The notes: generated from the letters alone by a model not told the origin. A stretch of DNA of 64,000 nucleotides from Lacticaseibacillus suilingensis (GCF_016861845.1 NZ_BOLV01000015.1:1-64000), one strand, 5' to 3'; counted from the stretch's first letter, positions 49,293 to 57,348 are shown. Numbers and translations are program-made.

Positions 49293-50591
49293 ATGTATGA
49301 ATCAGAACCCAAACGCGTGATTTTTTTGATTGATAATAAGTCCTTCTACGCTTCGGTCGAAGCCGTCGCCCGCGGCTACAATCCCCTGAAAACGATTCTG
49401 GTGGTGATGTCTGAGCAAGCCAACACCAATGGCGGCCTCATTTTGGCCACTTCCCCATTAGCAAAAAAACTGTACGGCTTGCAGGCGAATGTCAGCCGCC
49501 AGCGCGATTTGCCTGATGAAAAGCATCTGCTGGTGGTGCCGCCGCGCATGAACTTATACATCAAACGGAATTTGCAGATCAATGATATTTTTCGCCGCTT
49601 TGTCGCTGATGAGGACCTCTGGCCTTACTCCATTGATGAGTCGATTTTGGATCTGACCCATAGCTGGCGCTTATTTGGTGACTCGCCGCTAGCCGTAGCC
49701 AAGCTCATTCAGCGCACGGTGCGCAAAGAATTGGGGCTGTATACCACCATTGGCATCGGCGAAAATCCGGTGCAGGCCAAGATTGCCTTGGATGTATATG
49801 CCAAGAAAAGCCCGGATCTGATTGGCACCATCAGTTACCAAACGGTGCCCGATAAAATCTGGACCATCACCAACCTCACGTCGGTTTGGAGCATTGCCGA
49901 TCGCACCGCGGCCCATTTGAACCGCTTGGGCATCCATACCATGTACGAGCTGGCCCACGCCAATCCTTACCTGCTCAAAGCGGAAATGGGCATCATCGGC
50001 ACGCAGCTCTTCGCCTTGGCCTGGGGCATCGATCGCACCAAGCTGGCCAAACGCGTCAAGGTCCGTAGCTCCAGCATCGGCAACTCCCAAGTGTTGCCCC
50101 GCGACTACGCCATTCAAAGTGAAATTGAGCTGGTGATCAAAGAAATCGGTGAACAAGTCGCCGCCCGGCTGCGCCATCACCACAAACAAACCAGTTGTAT
50201 CAGCTTAGGCATTGGTTTTTCCTATGCCGCCAGCGAAGAAGCTGGTCGCGGCGGCTTTAGCCACAGCTTGCGAATTGAAGCGACCAACCGCAACGATGAG
50301 CTGATTGCCGCCTTGCTCCTGCTGTTTCGCCGTTACTGGCAAGGCGAAGTCATTCGCAACGTGGCAGTTTACACCAGTCGCCTCAGTGCCGATGCTGGTG
50401 AACAACTGACCCTCCTGACCCCGATCGCTGAGCAGGTCCACAAAAGCGACTTGGCGCGCACGGTGGATGCTTTGCGCAATAAATTCGGTTTCACCACGGT
50501 CGTCTACGCCAAAAGCAAGCTCCGCGGCGGCACTGCCATTCAGCGTGCTAGTTTAGTCGGTGGGCATAATGGAGGGAATAGTTATGAATAA
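49293..50591 (+). CDS. Y-family (UmuC/DinB-like) DNA polymerase
   Basis: 432 aa from ATG 49293 (GAGGTGAGCCCC). Palm motifs: FLIDNKSFYASVEAV (first catalytic Asp) and YSIDESILDLT (S-x-D-E), IGIGENPVQAKIALDVYAKK, then the little-finger domain (SSSIGNSQVLPRDY...). The Firmicutes UmuC/UvrX-like subgroup often lies on plasmids, phages and SOS operons. Bypasses DNA lesions. A ~100-aa partner gene overlaps its end. Confidence 0.93.
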   Translation: MYESEPKRVIFLIDNKSFYASVEAVARGYNPLKTILVVMSEQANTNGGLILATSPLAKKLYGLQANVSRQRDLPDEKHLLVVPPRMNLYIKRNLQINDIFRRFVADEDLWPYSIDESILDLTHSWRLFGDSPLAVAKLIQRTVRKELGLYTTIGIGENPVQAKIALDVYAKKSPDLIGTISYQTVPDKIWTITNLTSVWSIADRTAAHLNRLGIHTMYELAHANPYLLKAEMGIIGTQLFALAWGIDRTKLAKRVKVRSSSIGNSQVLPRDYAIQSEIELVIKEIGEQVAARLRHHHKQTSCISLGIGFSYAASEEAGRGGFSHSLRIEATNRNDELIAALLLLFRRYWQGEVIRNVAVYTSRLSADAGEQLTLLTPIAEQVHKSDLARTVDALRNKFGFTTVVYAKSKLRGGTAIQRASLVGGHNGGNSYE

Positions 50592-50907
50592 AAATCGTGA
50601 TTTGAAGCTGATCATCGAACGGCTACAGCCCCATTTTCACCGCCGCAGTCAGGTGCGCTACGCCATTCTAGTGACTAACGATCCCTATGATCACACGTAT
50701 AATTTCTTCTTTAACGAATATCCGACCGCCCATCGCCAGCGCTCCATCCCCTTGCACAGCGTGACCGGCTCGCTAACAGAGCTGGAAGCCTTAGTTCAAG
50801 CGCTGCGTCATAGCGTTAACTTCAGCCTGGAATTCACCGGTTTTGCCGGGCTGCGGTGGCCGAGTTCAGACCGGCTAATCGAACCGAAGCGCGAACGCGC
50901 CGAATGA
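50584..50907 (+). CDS. Small companion protein of the Y-family polymerase
   Basis: 107 aa from ATG 50584 (GGAGGGAATAGTT), overlapping the polymerase stop by 8 bp. MNKNRDLKLIIERLQPHFHR, then VRYAILVTNDPYDHTYNFFF and LHSVTGSLTELEALVQALRH. Such a gene follows umuC-like polymerases in many lactobacilli; function unknown, co-expressed in the SOS response. Confidence 0.7.
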   Translation: MNKNRDLKLIIERLQPHFHRRSQVRYAILVTNDPYDHTYNFFFNEYPTAHRQRSIPLHSVTGSLTELEALVQALRHSVNFSLEFTGFAGLRWPSSDRLIEPKRERAE

Positions 50908-50924
50908 AGGCGTGAGGCTGAGAC

Positions 50925-51024
50925 AAAATGCGGTTTTAGCCCAGAGGATAAGCTAAACGGCCTGTAAAACCCGAACTTAGGTTTTGCAGGCCGTTTAACT
51001 TATCCGGCTAGGGCGTCGCATTTT
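50925..51024. repeat. 100-bp near-perfect inverted repeat (intergenic element)
   Basis: Outer arms AAAATGCG/CGCATTTT; inner arms GGATAAG-CTAAACGGCCTG-TAAAACC and GGTTTTG-CAGGCCGTTTA-A-CTTATCC around CGAACTTA. Together they make a long stem with one small internal loop (GTTTTAGCCCAGA / GGCTAGGGCGT). May be a bidirectional terminator or a small repeat element of this genus; neither gene end has another terminator. Confidence 0.75.
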
Positions 51025-51091
51025 GGCTCGTACTGTACTGGAATAGTCGTGATGCTATCGTGACGATAAATGATGTCACAGCCCCCTAGCC

Positions 51092-51595
51092 TTATAACGA
51101 AAAATGAAAGGCTTGATCATCGGCCAGCGTCATCGCCGCAGCGACATCCACGCCATACTGCTCACCAACTTGGTGCAGGATATAGTCGCGCACCTCGTCG
51201 TGCAGCAAATCGTCCAGCGCCAGCTCGAAAGCATTCATCCAGCTGCCGCCGTGCTGATGCCGAATTTTCGTCGCCGTTAACAGCTGACGATACAGCTGGC
51301 GCCCGGTAAGATTGATGGCCACCGTGAGGCAACATTTTTGACCGTGATCCAGATAATGCAACGTCGCCTGCCGCAAATGAACGAACCACCCACTGGCCAG
51401 CAACGCGGCGGCTAACCCGGCCCCAACCAGCAGCACTGCCGCCAGTAGACCCAAGCCACGGCTGAGACTCACCACTGCGGCGCCGCCGGCTAATAGCAGT
51501 GACAGCCACACAATCACGACTACCAACAGCAAAGCAGGAATCACCACCATTAAAGCCACTAAACTCCCAAATAGTACTTTGATCAGCCGACTCAT
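51092..51595 (-). CDS. Membrane protein of unknown function
   Basis: 167 aa from ATG 51595 (GGGGGGCGTTGCC). Two long N-terminal membrane helices (LVALMVVIPALLLVVVIVWL and GLLAAVLLVGAGLAAALLAS), then a cytoplasmic or external helical domain (RQLYRQLLTATKIRHQHGG, LALDDLLHDEVRDYILHQVGEQYGVDV). Not recognised. Confidence 0.65.
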   Translation of the reverse strand: MSRLIKVLFGSLVALMVVIPALLLVVVIVWLSLLLAGGAAVVSLSRGLGLLAAVLLVGAGLAAALLASGWFVHLRQATLHYLDHGQKCCLTVAINLTGRQLYRQLLTATKIRHQHGGSWMNAFELALDDLLHDEVRDYILHQVGEQYGVDVAAAMTLADDQAFHFSL

Positions 51596-51625
51596 CGGCA
51601 ACGCCCCCCAACGCTTGTCGAACGT

Positions 51626-51652
51626 AAAAACCCACGCGCAAACGTGGTTTTT
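51626..51652 (-). terminator. Terminator of the ACT-domain gene
   Basis: AAAAAC-CCACG-CGCAAA-CGTGG-TTTTT: 10 paired bases with one bulged C and T runs on both strands. Confidence 0.75.
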
Positions 51653-51701
51653 GCTTAAAAATTAGAATAGTACTCATCATTATCACTTGCAAGCTTAATT
51701 T

Positions 51702-52136
51702 TTACTCAACAGAAATTAATGAAACATCGGTGACGCCCCGGGACTTTTTCAAACTGGTCAGCAGGCTATCCACCGTGCCAGTCAGATTACTGATATCAAA
51801 GGAAATGACGACACTCGCCCAATCGTGAATCGGGATATTCTGATTGATGGTAATGATGCTGGCATTGGCGCCGGACAACGTGTTAAGCACTTCTGACAAG
51901 ATGCCGCGGTCATGATGGAGCATTAAAGAAATCACGGCTTTGCGCTGCGTCAACCCAGTATCGGGCAAGAACACGTAGTCCTTATACTTGTAGTAGGTGC
52001 CACGGCTAATGCCAACTTCCTTGACCGCCTCTGACACTTGCCGCACTTGGCCATTTTCAATCAAAGTCCGCGCCTTGATTACCTTTTCCACCACATCCGG
52101 CAAAATGGTACTGTCCACGATATAATACTTGTCCAC
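51702..52136 (-). CDS. UPF0735 ACT domain protein (PheB-like)
   Basis: 144 aa from GTG 52136 (GAGGGGAACGGC upstream); this gives MDKYYIVDSTILPDVVEKVI, the usual family start and length. An HTH-like segment VSEAVKEVGISRGTYYKYKD, then an ACT domain (VISLMLHHDRGILSEVLNTLSGANASIITINQ). Probably senses an amino acid and regulates transcription; details unknown. Confidence 0.9.
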   Translation of the reverse strand: MDKYYIVDSTILPDVVEKVIKARTLIENGQVRQVSEAVKEVGISRGTYYKYKDYVFLPDTGLTQRKAVISLMLHHDRGILSEVLNTLSGANASIITINQNIPIHDWASVVISFDISNLTGTVDSLLTSLKKSRGVTDVSLISVE

Positions 52137-52213
52137 GCCGTTCCCCTCGTTCCCCGTCAATTGATAGCCTCATTGTACCATGATACGTGAACAAGTGGCC
52201 GAGAATTATGACG

Positions 52214-52240
52214 CAAAAAAGTGCCGGTTTCCCGACACTT
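52214..52240 (-). terminator. Terminator of the small membrane protein gene
   Basis: Minus strand AGTGTCGG-GAAA-CCGGCACT followed by six T; one mismatch in the stem. Confidence 0.8.
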
Positions 52241-52508
52241 ACGCTACATCTGATGAATGGCGATGAAGAAACCGGCCTACCACCCGGATGATGTGGAAAA
52301 GAAAAACGCCAACCACCACCAGGCCCCACAGAAGCCAAAGCAGGCGGTGAGCCCCAGGCTGAAGGCCCAACCAAAGTAGCAAGCCGCCAATCAGCAGACC
52401 GAAACCGGCAACCACCAGCGCCGCCGTTAGGCTTAACCAAGGATGCTTCGTGGTCTCAAAGCTTGGCGTCAGTAGCCACGTCCCAACGAGTTCCAGCAAG
52501 AAGCTCAT
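52239..52508 (-). CDS. Small membrane protein, 89 aa
   Basis: ATG with GGAGAACGCC. Two or three helices (LLELVGTWLLTP, LTAALVVAGFGLLIGGLLLWLG, LLWLLWGLVVVGVFLFHII) and a basic C-terminus. Follows the histidine kinase gene by 36 bp and may be co-transcribed. Unknown. Confidence 0.6.
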   Translation of the reverse strand: MSFLLELVGTWLLTPSFETTKHPWLSLTAALVVAGFGLLIGGLLLWLGLQPGAHRLLWLLWGLVVVGVFLFHIIRVVGRFLHRHSSDVA

Positions 52509-52544
52509 GGCGTTCTCCTTTCGCTGTCTGCTGACAGCTGGGGG

Positions 52545-54011
52545 TTATTTCGTGTGCGTAATCGGTGCTTGCTGCGGCGCGGTTTCCTCATCAGGGAAGG
52601 TCAAGGTGAAGGTCGTCCCTTCATCTTTTTGCGATTGTACGTCGATGGTGCCACCATGCAAGGTGACCAGCTGATGGACAATCGCTAAGCCCAGACCGGA
52701 CTCACCGTACTTGGTGTTTTTCCGCGAAGGATCGGCTTTGTAGTACCGTTCCCAGATATTCTTCACCTGATCTTCAGTCATGCCAATCCCGGTGTCGGTG
52801 ACAGCTAGCTCGGTTTGATGGTAGCCCGGCTTGGCAGAGATGGTGATGGTGCCGCCTTTGGTGAACTGAATCGCGTTTTGGGCGATATTAAACAGAATCT
52901 GCACGAAGCGGTCGCGGTCGGCATAAACCGGCACGTTCGCCGCTGCGTCCAGCACCAGAGTATCATCGGCGTCGGCAGCCTTTTGCTTGAGCTGCACCAT
53001 GATATCATTTAGCGCTTCAGTGGCGTTAAAAGTTTGCTTCTTGAGTAGAATTTGGTTGGTGCGAATCTTCTCGTAATCGAGGTTTTCGTTCACTAAGCGA
53101 ATCAGGCGCTTGGTTTCATTGCGCATCAGCTCAATCGACTGGCCCTTGCTTTCTTCTGGAATGGCATCATAAGCCAACCCTTCCAAAAGACCGTTGATCG
53201 TGGTCAACGGCGTGCGCATTTCGTGGGCCGCATCGGCCATGAACTGCCGCCGCCGTTCTTCCTGACGGTGGATTTCCGCTTGACTATCCCGCAAGGAACC
53301 CAGCATATCCTGGAAATCGTCCGCTAAGCCGGCAATTTCATCGTGACTGCGGGACTTGATCTCAACATCCACGTCATAGTTGCCTTCTGCCACTTGGTGC
53401 GTGACTTGCCGCAAACGGTTGATCCGCCCGACTTGGTAGCGCGCCAGCAAGTAACTCAGGACAATCGCCACCAGCATCGATAGCAAAAAGGCGATGAACA
53501 AGTTGTATTCGGTTTTCTTGATGGAAGTTTGAATGTTGTCCACCGGCGCAAAAGCCGCAATCACGAACAACAACTTACCAGACAGAAAGACTGGCTTGTA
53601 GTAGATGGTCATGCTTTGCTGCTTGCCATTGCGCGGATTGGTCGTCAGCTCTGGCAGCGCCACCGATTCGCCTTTTTTCAGCTGTTTCCAGTATTTGCTG
53701 GCAATGGCGGCTCCGCGCGGGGTGCCGGCGAATTGCGGATAACGGGCCGTGTTGTCCGCATCGTAAATCATGAAGTGGACATTTTGCTTTTTGAGAATTT
53801 CTTCTGAATGCTGGATGAATTGGGTATCGATTAAGTACGTGCTGCGATCCACCGCGCGATCAGTGAGCACGTCGGTGTACTGTTCCAGCTGATCAAAACT
53901 GTTCTGCCAGACGTTATTCGAAGTGGAGCGAATGAACATGACCGAAATAATGGCCATGGCCACCAACAGCACTCCAAAAAACGCGAGCATTTGTTGATAG
54001 AGTAATTTCAC
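52545..54011 (-). CDS. Sensor histidine kinase (HAMP, HisKA)
   Basis: 488 aa. TM1 (LAFFGVLLVAMAIISVMFI), ~150-residue extracellular sensor, TM2 (LFIAFLLSMLVAIVLSYLLA), HAMP, then H-box ADAAHEMRTPLTTINGLLEGL, N-box QILFNIAQNAIQFT, G1 DTGIGM, F and G2 GESGLGLAIVHQLVTLHGG. The stop leaves a Gln/Pro-rich tail. Paired with the OmpR-type regulator (4-bp overlap). Stimulus unknown. Confidence 0.94.
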   Translation of the reverse strand: MKLLYQQMLAFFGVLLVAMAIISVMFIRSTSNNVWQNSFDQLEQYTDVLTDRAVDRSTYLIDTQFIQHSEEILKKQNVHFMIYDADNTARYPQFAGTPRGAAIASKYWKQLKKGESVALPELTTNPRNGKQQSMTIYYKPVFLSGKLLFVIAAFAPVDNIQTSIKKTEYNLFIAFLLSMLVAIVLSYLLARYQVGRINRLRQVTHQVAEGNYDVDVEIKSRSHDEIAGLADDFQDMLGSLRDSQAEIHRQEERRRQFMADAAHEMRTPLTTINGLLEGLAYDAIPEESKGQSIELMRNETKRLIRLVNENLDYEKIRTNQILLKKQTFNATEALNDIMVQLKQKAADADDTLVLDAAANVPVYADRDRFVQILFNIAQNAIQFTKGGTITISAKPGYHQTELAVTDTGIGMTEDQVKNIWERYYKADPSRKNTKYGESGLGLAIVHQLVTLHGGTIDVQSQKDEGTTFTLTFPDEETAPQQAPITHTK

Positions 54012-54727
54012 TGATCAAGCCCGGTGTCGTCAAACTTATACCCGACGCCCCAGACCGTCTGGATGATTTGCGGTCCGACCTTTTCGATTTTTTGCCGCAG
54101 CTTTTTGATGTGGGCATCCACGGTCCGTTCGTCGCCATAGTATTCATAGTCCCACACCAGCTGCAAGAGCTGTTCACGGGAGAAGACTTGCTTGGGATTT
54201 TGCGCCAGCGTGTGCAGCAAATCGAATTCCTTCGGGGTCAAATCCGGAATTTGCTCACCATTCAAGTACGCCTCACGGGTTTTGGTGCTGAGCTTGAAGT
54301 GGTCAGTCACGACGTCAAAGGCTTCGCTGGTCTCAGGGGCATCAGCGGTAGCATCGCTGGTTTCCGCGCGACGGTGTAAGGCCTTGATCCGCGCCACCAA
54401 GGTGATCGGGGAAAACGGTTTGGTGACGTAATCATCAGCGCCTAGCTCAAGCCCCAGCACCTGGTCGCTTTCGGAGTCGCGCGCTGTCAGCATAATCAGC
54501 GGCACCGTGGTGGAAACCTTACGAATCTCCTGGGCCACCTGCATCCCATCCATTTTCGGCAGGTTCAGATCCAAAGTGATGATGTCAAAGCTGTTAGGCG
54601 CCGCATTGAACATGGCCAGCCCTTCCTCGCCATCATAAGCATTTTGAACTTCCCACTGCTCTTTTTTGAAAAACATATCCATCATTTGGGCAACGCTTTC
54701 GTTGTCTTCAATCATCAAAATTTTCAT
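54008..54727 (-). CDS. OmpR/PhoB-family response regulator
   Basis: 239 aa. Receiver with acidic EDN (residues 7-9), phospho-Asp in IITLDLNLPKMDG, Thr in MLTARDS, Lys in YVTKPFSP. Winged-helix effector: LTPKEFDLLHTLAQNPKQVFSREQLLQLVWDYEYYGDERTVDAHIKKLR and VWGVGYKF. Controls an unknown regulon with the adjacent kinase. Confidence 0.95.
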   Translation of the reverse strand: MKILMIEDNESVAQMMDMFFKKEQWEVQNAYDGEEGLAMFNAAPNSFDIITLDLNLPKMDGMQVAQEIRKVSTTVPLIMLTARDSESDQVLGLELGADDYVTKPFSPITLVARIKALHRRAETSDATADAPETSEAFDVVTDHFKLSTKTREAYLNGEQIPDLTPKEFDLLHTLAQNPKQVFSREQLLQLVWDYEYYGDERTVDAHIKKLRQKIEKVGPQIIQTVWGVGYKFDDTGLDQ

Positions 54728-54800
54728 TATCTATCCTCACAGTCTCAAATGGTGAAGTGCCGTTAGTGCTTCAGATTAAGCCTAGCACGAGGCCCCCGCT

Positions 54801-54830
54801 TTGACAAAGGTTTTCGCCCCGTGGTATGCT
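54801..54830 (+). promoter_or_regulatory. Promoter of ssrA
   Basis: TTGACA (54801-54806), 18-bp spacer, TATGCT (54825-54830), then the RNA 5' end 18 bases later. Strong -35 and a good -10. Confidence 0.8.
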
Positions 54831-54848
54831 GGTGTGTACCAGAATTAT

Positions 54849-55214
54849 GGGGACGTAATGGTCTCGACATTGGTCGTTTCGCCAGTGGTGCACTCCGGAG
54901 GCTCGGCTCCGTCATCAACGGAACACAGTTTATTAACTGCAAACAATAACGAAACATCCTACGCTCTGGCTGCCTAAGCAACCTTAGCGTGATCCTCCCG
55001 TTATCGCTCAAGTAGCGGATCTGGGTCTCAAATCATTGAGCTACGGCTAGCTTCTCCCACCTGAAGAGCTAGCAAGAGACCATCAGGTTAGCTCCAGGCG
55101 GTTAGCCCTGCGCGTCGGCGCGCGCCTGAAGTGAACTTCTAAGTAGGCGCACTATGAGTGTAGAGCTGCTGGTAGAAAGGCTGATGGACACGGGTTCGAT
55201 TCCCGTCGTCTCCA
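54849..55214 (+). ncRNA. ssrA: Transfer-messenger RNA (tmRNA)
   Basis: 366 nt. 5' GGGGACGTAATGG pairs with 3' ...GTCTCCA in the tRNA-like acceptor; T-arm GGGTTCGATTCCC is at the 3' end, and CCA is encoded. The tag frame runs from the resume codon GCA (54939) to TAA (54977) and encodes ANNNETSYALAA, the usual YALAA proteolysis tag of lactobacilli. Rescues stalled ribosomes with SmpB. Intact, though the region just past it is phage, so its 3' end is probably the attachment site of prophage 2. Confidence 0.97.
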
Positions 55215-55448
55215 TTTTTAGCACTTTGTTGCTTTTCGTTGAACGCTGGAATGCCGTGAAATAGGCATTTTGGCGTTTTTGCTTTTTGTTGTTTTGCGTT
55301 GTTTTTTAACCATTTTGGACAAAAATGGGACAAGACCATGATGCTATAAACCCTTGAAGAAACTGTGATTTAGGCGTGATAAAACAAAAGCAGGCCCGAT
55401 TACTCAGTCCCGCTTTTTGTATCCAGGCCACCGCTTCGCCTGCAACTC

Positions 55449-55482
55449 AGGGCAAAATAAAAACCTTCCGGAGACGGAAGGC
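55449..55482 (-). terminator. Leftward terminator in the junction
   Basis: Minus strand CCTTCCG-TCTC-CGGAAGG followed by TTTTTATTTT. Stops transcription coming out of prophage 2, or of a leftward RNA, before ssrA. Confidence 0.85.
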
Positions 55483-55646
55483 GTAGAAGACGGTCCGGTT
55501 GACTGGTCCGGCCCTGGTGATGATTCTCTTTTACTCGATGTAATCATAAATGACCAGCTGTGAGAAATCAAGCATTATGCTAAAATGTAATACGGCGGCC
55601 GACCGTTTGACCGCGATCAATAGCGCCGCCAGAACCTGGTGAAACT

Positions 55647-55769
55647 ATGATTCATCTTTTACTCAAAGCTAGTTGTAATGTGTCGCTCGACCAAATTTCC
55701 ACCTTTATCATGACCGTGGGAGTTCTTGGCGGCGGAGCAGCCTTCGTCAAGAAGTCTAACAAACACTAG
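55647..55769 (+). CDS. Possible small membrane toxin (type I), 40 aa
   Basis: ATG 55647 (GGTG upstream) to TAG 55769. Sequence MIHLLLKASCNVSLDQISTF, a membrane segment TFIMTVGVLGGGAAF, and a basic end VKKSNKH; an in-frame GTG at 55680 could be the true start (29 aa, SLDQISTFIM...). A perfect-stem terminator follows, and a leftward promoter facing the gene lies behind it. Layout and peptide type resemble type I toxin-antitoxin loci or holin-like toxins, but no family match can be claimed. Confidence 0.45.
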   Translation: MIHLLLKASCNVSLDQISTFIMTVGVLGGGAAFVKKSNKH

Positions 55770-55778
55770 CTACCAACT

Positions 55779-55823
55779 GGAAGTCTGGCCGTCCCAGCAA
55801 GCGGGGCAACGGTCAGGCTTCTT
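55779..55823 (+). terminator. Terminator after the small ORF
   Basis: GAAGTCTGGCCGT and ACGGTCAGGCTTC form a 13-bp stem on plus-strand RNA (two G:U pairs), loop of ~15 bases, then TTTCTG. On the minus strand the two wobble positions become mismatches, so the signal is directional for the small ORF. Confidence 0.75.
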
Positions 55824-55832
55824 TCTGTATCT

Positions 55833-55860
55833 ATTATAACACGCAAAAAAGTCAAAACAA
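55833..55860 (-). promoter_or_regulatory. Leftward promoter facing the small ORF
   Basis: Minus strand -35 TTGTTT (near 55860), 16-bp spacer, -10 TATAAT (55838-55833). Transcription would run back across the terminator and the 3' half of the small ORF, as an antisense RNA. It overlaps the T-run of the lysis terminator. Confidence 0.55.
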
Positions 55861-55890
55861 TAAGCCCCACCCGCCGAAGCGAGTGAGGCT
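55861..55890 (-). terminator. Terminator of the prophage 2 lysis module
   Basis: Minus strand AGCCTCACTCGC-TTCG-GCGGGTGGGGCT: 12 pairs (two G:U) closed by a TTCG loop, followed by TATTGTTTT. 13 bases after the endolysin stop. Confidence 0.88.
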
Positions 55891-55902
55891 AATCGTGGCA
55901 AG

Positions 55903-56736
55903 CTAGAATGGCTTAACACCTTCGTTGAGCTTCTTCTGCATTGCGATAACCATGCGGCTGTTCTTGGAGATAACGCCATCTGCCGGAGTGCCAAGTTTGC
56001 GCTGCATCGCCTTGATGGTGGCTGGACCGAGCAGACCATCAGCCTTCAAACCAAGTGCACGTTGGAACTTGGCAATCAGTTGAGAACCGGCTGGGTTCGT
56101 GCTGTCGTATGCGAAGCCGTAGACCGCATTCTTGAAGTTAGCCCAAGGATACTGTGAGGACACAACGCCATCAACTGGAGAACCATAGACACGCTGTGCC
56201 GCCTGCGTTGTAGCGCGACCCCAGTCACCGTCTAGTACCAGCTTGCCCCAGGTCGAAGTTGGGGAATAGTTTGAGCCAACGCCTGAAACAGCCTTGCCGC
56301 CATATCGGTAAATGTAGTAATACGGACGACCAGCACCAAGCCACCGATCCATATACTCGGTCGTATTGACGCCGTTGTCATGGTAATTGCAGTGGATGAT
56401 GTGACCGGTGTCGACAAAGATACCGGTGTGGCCGAACCCACCGCTAGAGCGTCCGCGCCTCCCCCAGATGAAAACGTCGCCATGCTGTGGGTTGAAGCTG
56501 TGGTTCTCGGCAATCAGCACATAGCCGATTGACTTGAGCCAGTCGTGCATGTACTCGGTGTTATATAGCCACGTCTTGGTCGGCTGGGCTTTACCACCGC
56601 TACACAGAGCCGTGACTACGGCCCCTGAGCAATCAGCCGTGCCATCTGCACCAGACCGGCTACCATTCATGCTATATGTCACACGTCCGTGCATCTGCTG
56701 CATGTACTTGATGGTGCCATCAATAGAAACTGTCAT
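55903..56736 (-). CDS. Endolysin, Amidase_5/NlpC-P60-type with wall-binding repeats
   Basis: 277 aa. N-terminal ~150 residues: catalytic Cys in GTADCSGAVVTAL, GDVFIWG, His in GHTGIF and a further polar residue in HIIHCNYH, as in the phage gamma-D-glutamyl-L-lysyl endopeptidases of L. casei. The C-terminal part has two related repeats (LVLDGDWGRATTQAAQRVYGSPVDGVVS and LKADGLLGPATIKAMQRKLGTPADGVIS) matching the wall-binding domain of Lc-Lys, which recognises D-Asn cross-bridges. No signal peptide, so it needs the holin. Last gene of the late operon. Confidence 0.9.
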   Translation of the reverse strand: MTVSIDGTIKYMQQMHGRVTYSMNGSRSGADGTADCSGAVVTALCSGGKAQPTKTWLYNTEYMHDWLKSIGYVLIAENHSFNPQHGDVFIWGRRGRSSGGFGHTGIFVDTGHIIHCNYHDNGVNTTEYMDRWLGAGRPYYYIYRYGGKAVSGVGSNYSPTSTWGKLVLDGDWGRATTQAAQRVYGSPVDGVVSSQYPWANFKNAVYGFAYDSTNPAGSQLIAKFQRALGLKADGLLGPATIKAMQRKLGTPADGVISKNSRMVIAMQKKLNEGVKPF

Positions 56737-57003
56737 CTACTTGTCCTCCTTCTTAGGTGTGGTGTAAGTCAGTGCCTGGGCACTGTCGGTCACGCCGGCC
56801 GTGGTTGGATCGGTGACCACACCAAGAATTGACAGCACCGCGAATACCGCATTTACGATGCCGGTGAGCTGCGTGCCTAGGTTGGCAAAGTCCCACTTGT
56901 ATCCAAAAGGCGCAGCCACAGCTTGCGCAAGCAATAAAATAGCCGGCACTAGGGCCAGCCAGAATTTGACGCTCAATACTCGTACTTTCCAGTTAATCTT
57001 CAT
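56737..57003 (-). CDS. Holin (phi LC3 family)
   Basis: 88 aa. MKINWKVRVLSVKFWLALVP, two membrane helices (ALVPAILLLAQAVAAPFG and TGIVNAVFAVLSILGVV), and the hallmark GVVTDPTTAGVTDSAQALTY before a charged tail KKEDK. Makes membrane holes to let the endolysin out. Stop and endolysin start are adjacent. Confidence 0.93.
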   Translation of the reverse strand: MKINWKVRVLSVKFWLALVPAILLLAQAVAAPFGYKWDFANLGTQLTGIVNAVFAVLSILGVVTDPTTAGVTDSAQALTYTTPKKEDK

Positions 57004-57017
57004 GTTAAACCTTCCTT

Positions 57018-57317
57018 TCAGTTTTTAATTTGAAGTTGTAAAACCTTGTTGTATAGTGCTTCACCCGTTCCATTTCCGCCTAATGCTTTGTAGCTGCGGA
57101 AAAGGTAGTTCAAATCGTCTAAGTCATCCGTGCTGATATAACCAGTTTCGATATGGTGGTTGCACAACATGTAAACCTCATGATGAAGTAATCCGACAAG
57201 TCCCGCATCAATCGCCTTTCCGTGCTTTCGATGCGTCTGCCACTGGCTTAAAATCCAACCAAACAAAGCCCCACCGCCCAACTCCACAAAAATGTCTAAC
57301 CAACTCTTAAAATCCAC
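57018..57317 (-). CDS. Small phage membrane-anchored protein (prophage 2 copy)
   Basis: 99 aa from GTG 57317, the same start as the prophage 1 copy at 859-1158. Only one residue differs by eye (GWILSQW for GWFLSQW). A longer in-frame form from ATG 57377 exists here because a one-base difference removes the upstream stop, but it has no ribosome site. Directly precedes the holin, which favours a lysis-accessory role. Confidence 0.7.
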   Translation of the reverse strand: MDFKSWLDIFVELGGGALFGWILSQWQTHRKHGKAIDAGLVGLLHHEVYMLCNHHIETGYISTDDLDDLNYLFRSYKALGGNGTGEALYNKVLQLQIKN

Positions 57318-57348
57318 ATCTTCATACTTCCTTCCGCAAAAATAGCCG

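Larger units (their letters stand above)
55215..55902. other. Junction region of prophage 2 (688 bp)
   Basis: Starts after the tmRNA. Holds the ssrA terminator (AATGCC/GGCATT, 55248-55270, then T-rich), a leftward terminator at 55449-55482, a candidate small toxin gene with opposing promoter (55647-55840) and the lysis-module terminator (55861-55890). No larger gene seen. The left att core of prophage 2 should be within the tmRNA 3' end or the first bases here. Confidence 0.6.

Noticed and set aside
55139-55339. 66-codon frame antisense to the tmRNA 3' end
   Set aside because: Only exists because the tmRNA T-arm reads open on the other strand; a frequent mis-annotation with no ribosome site.
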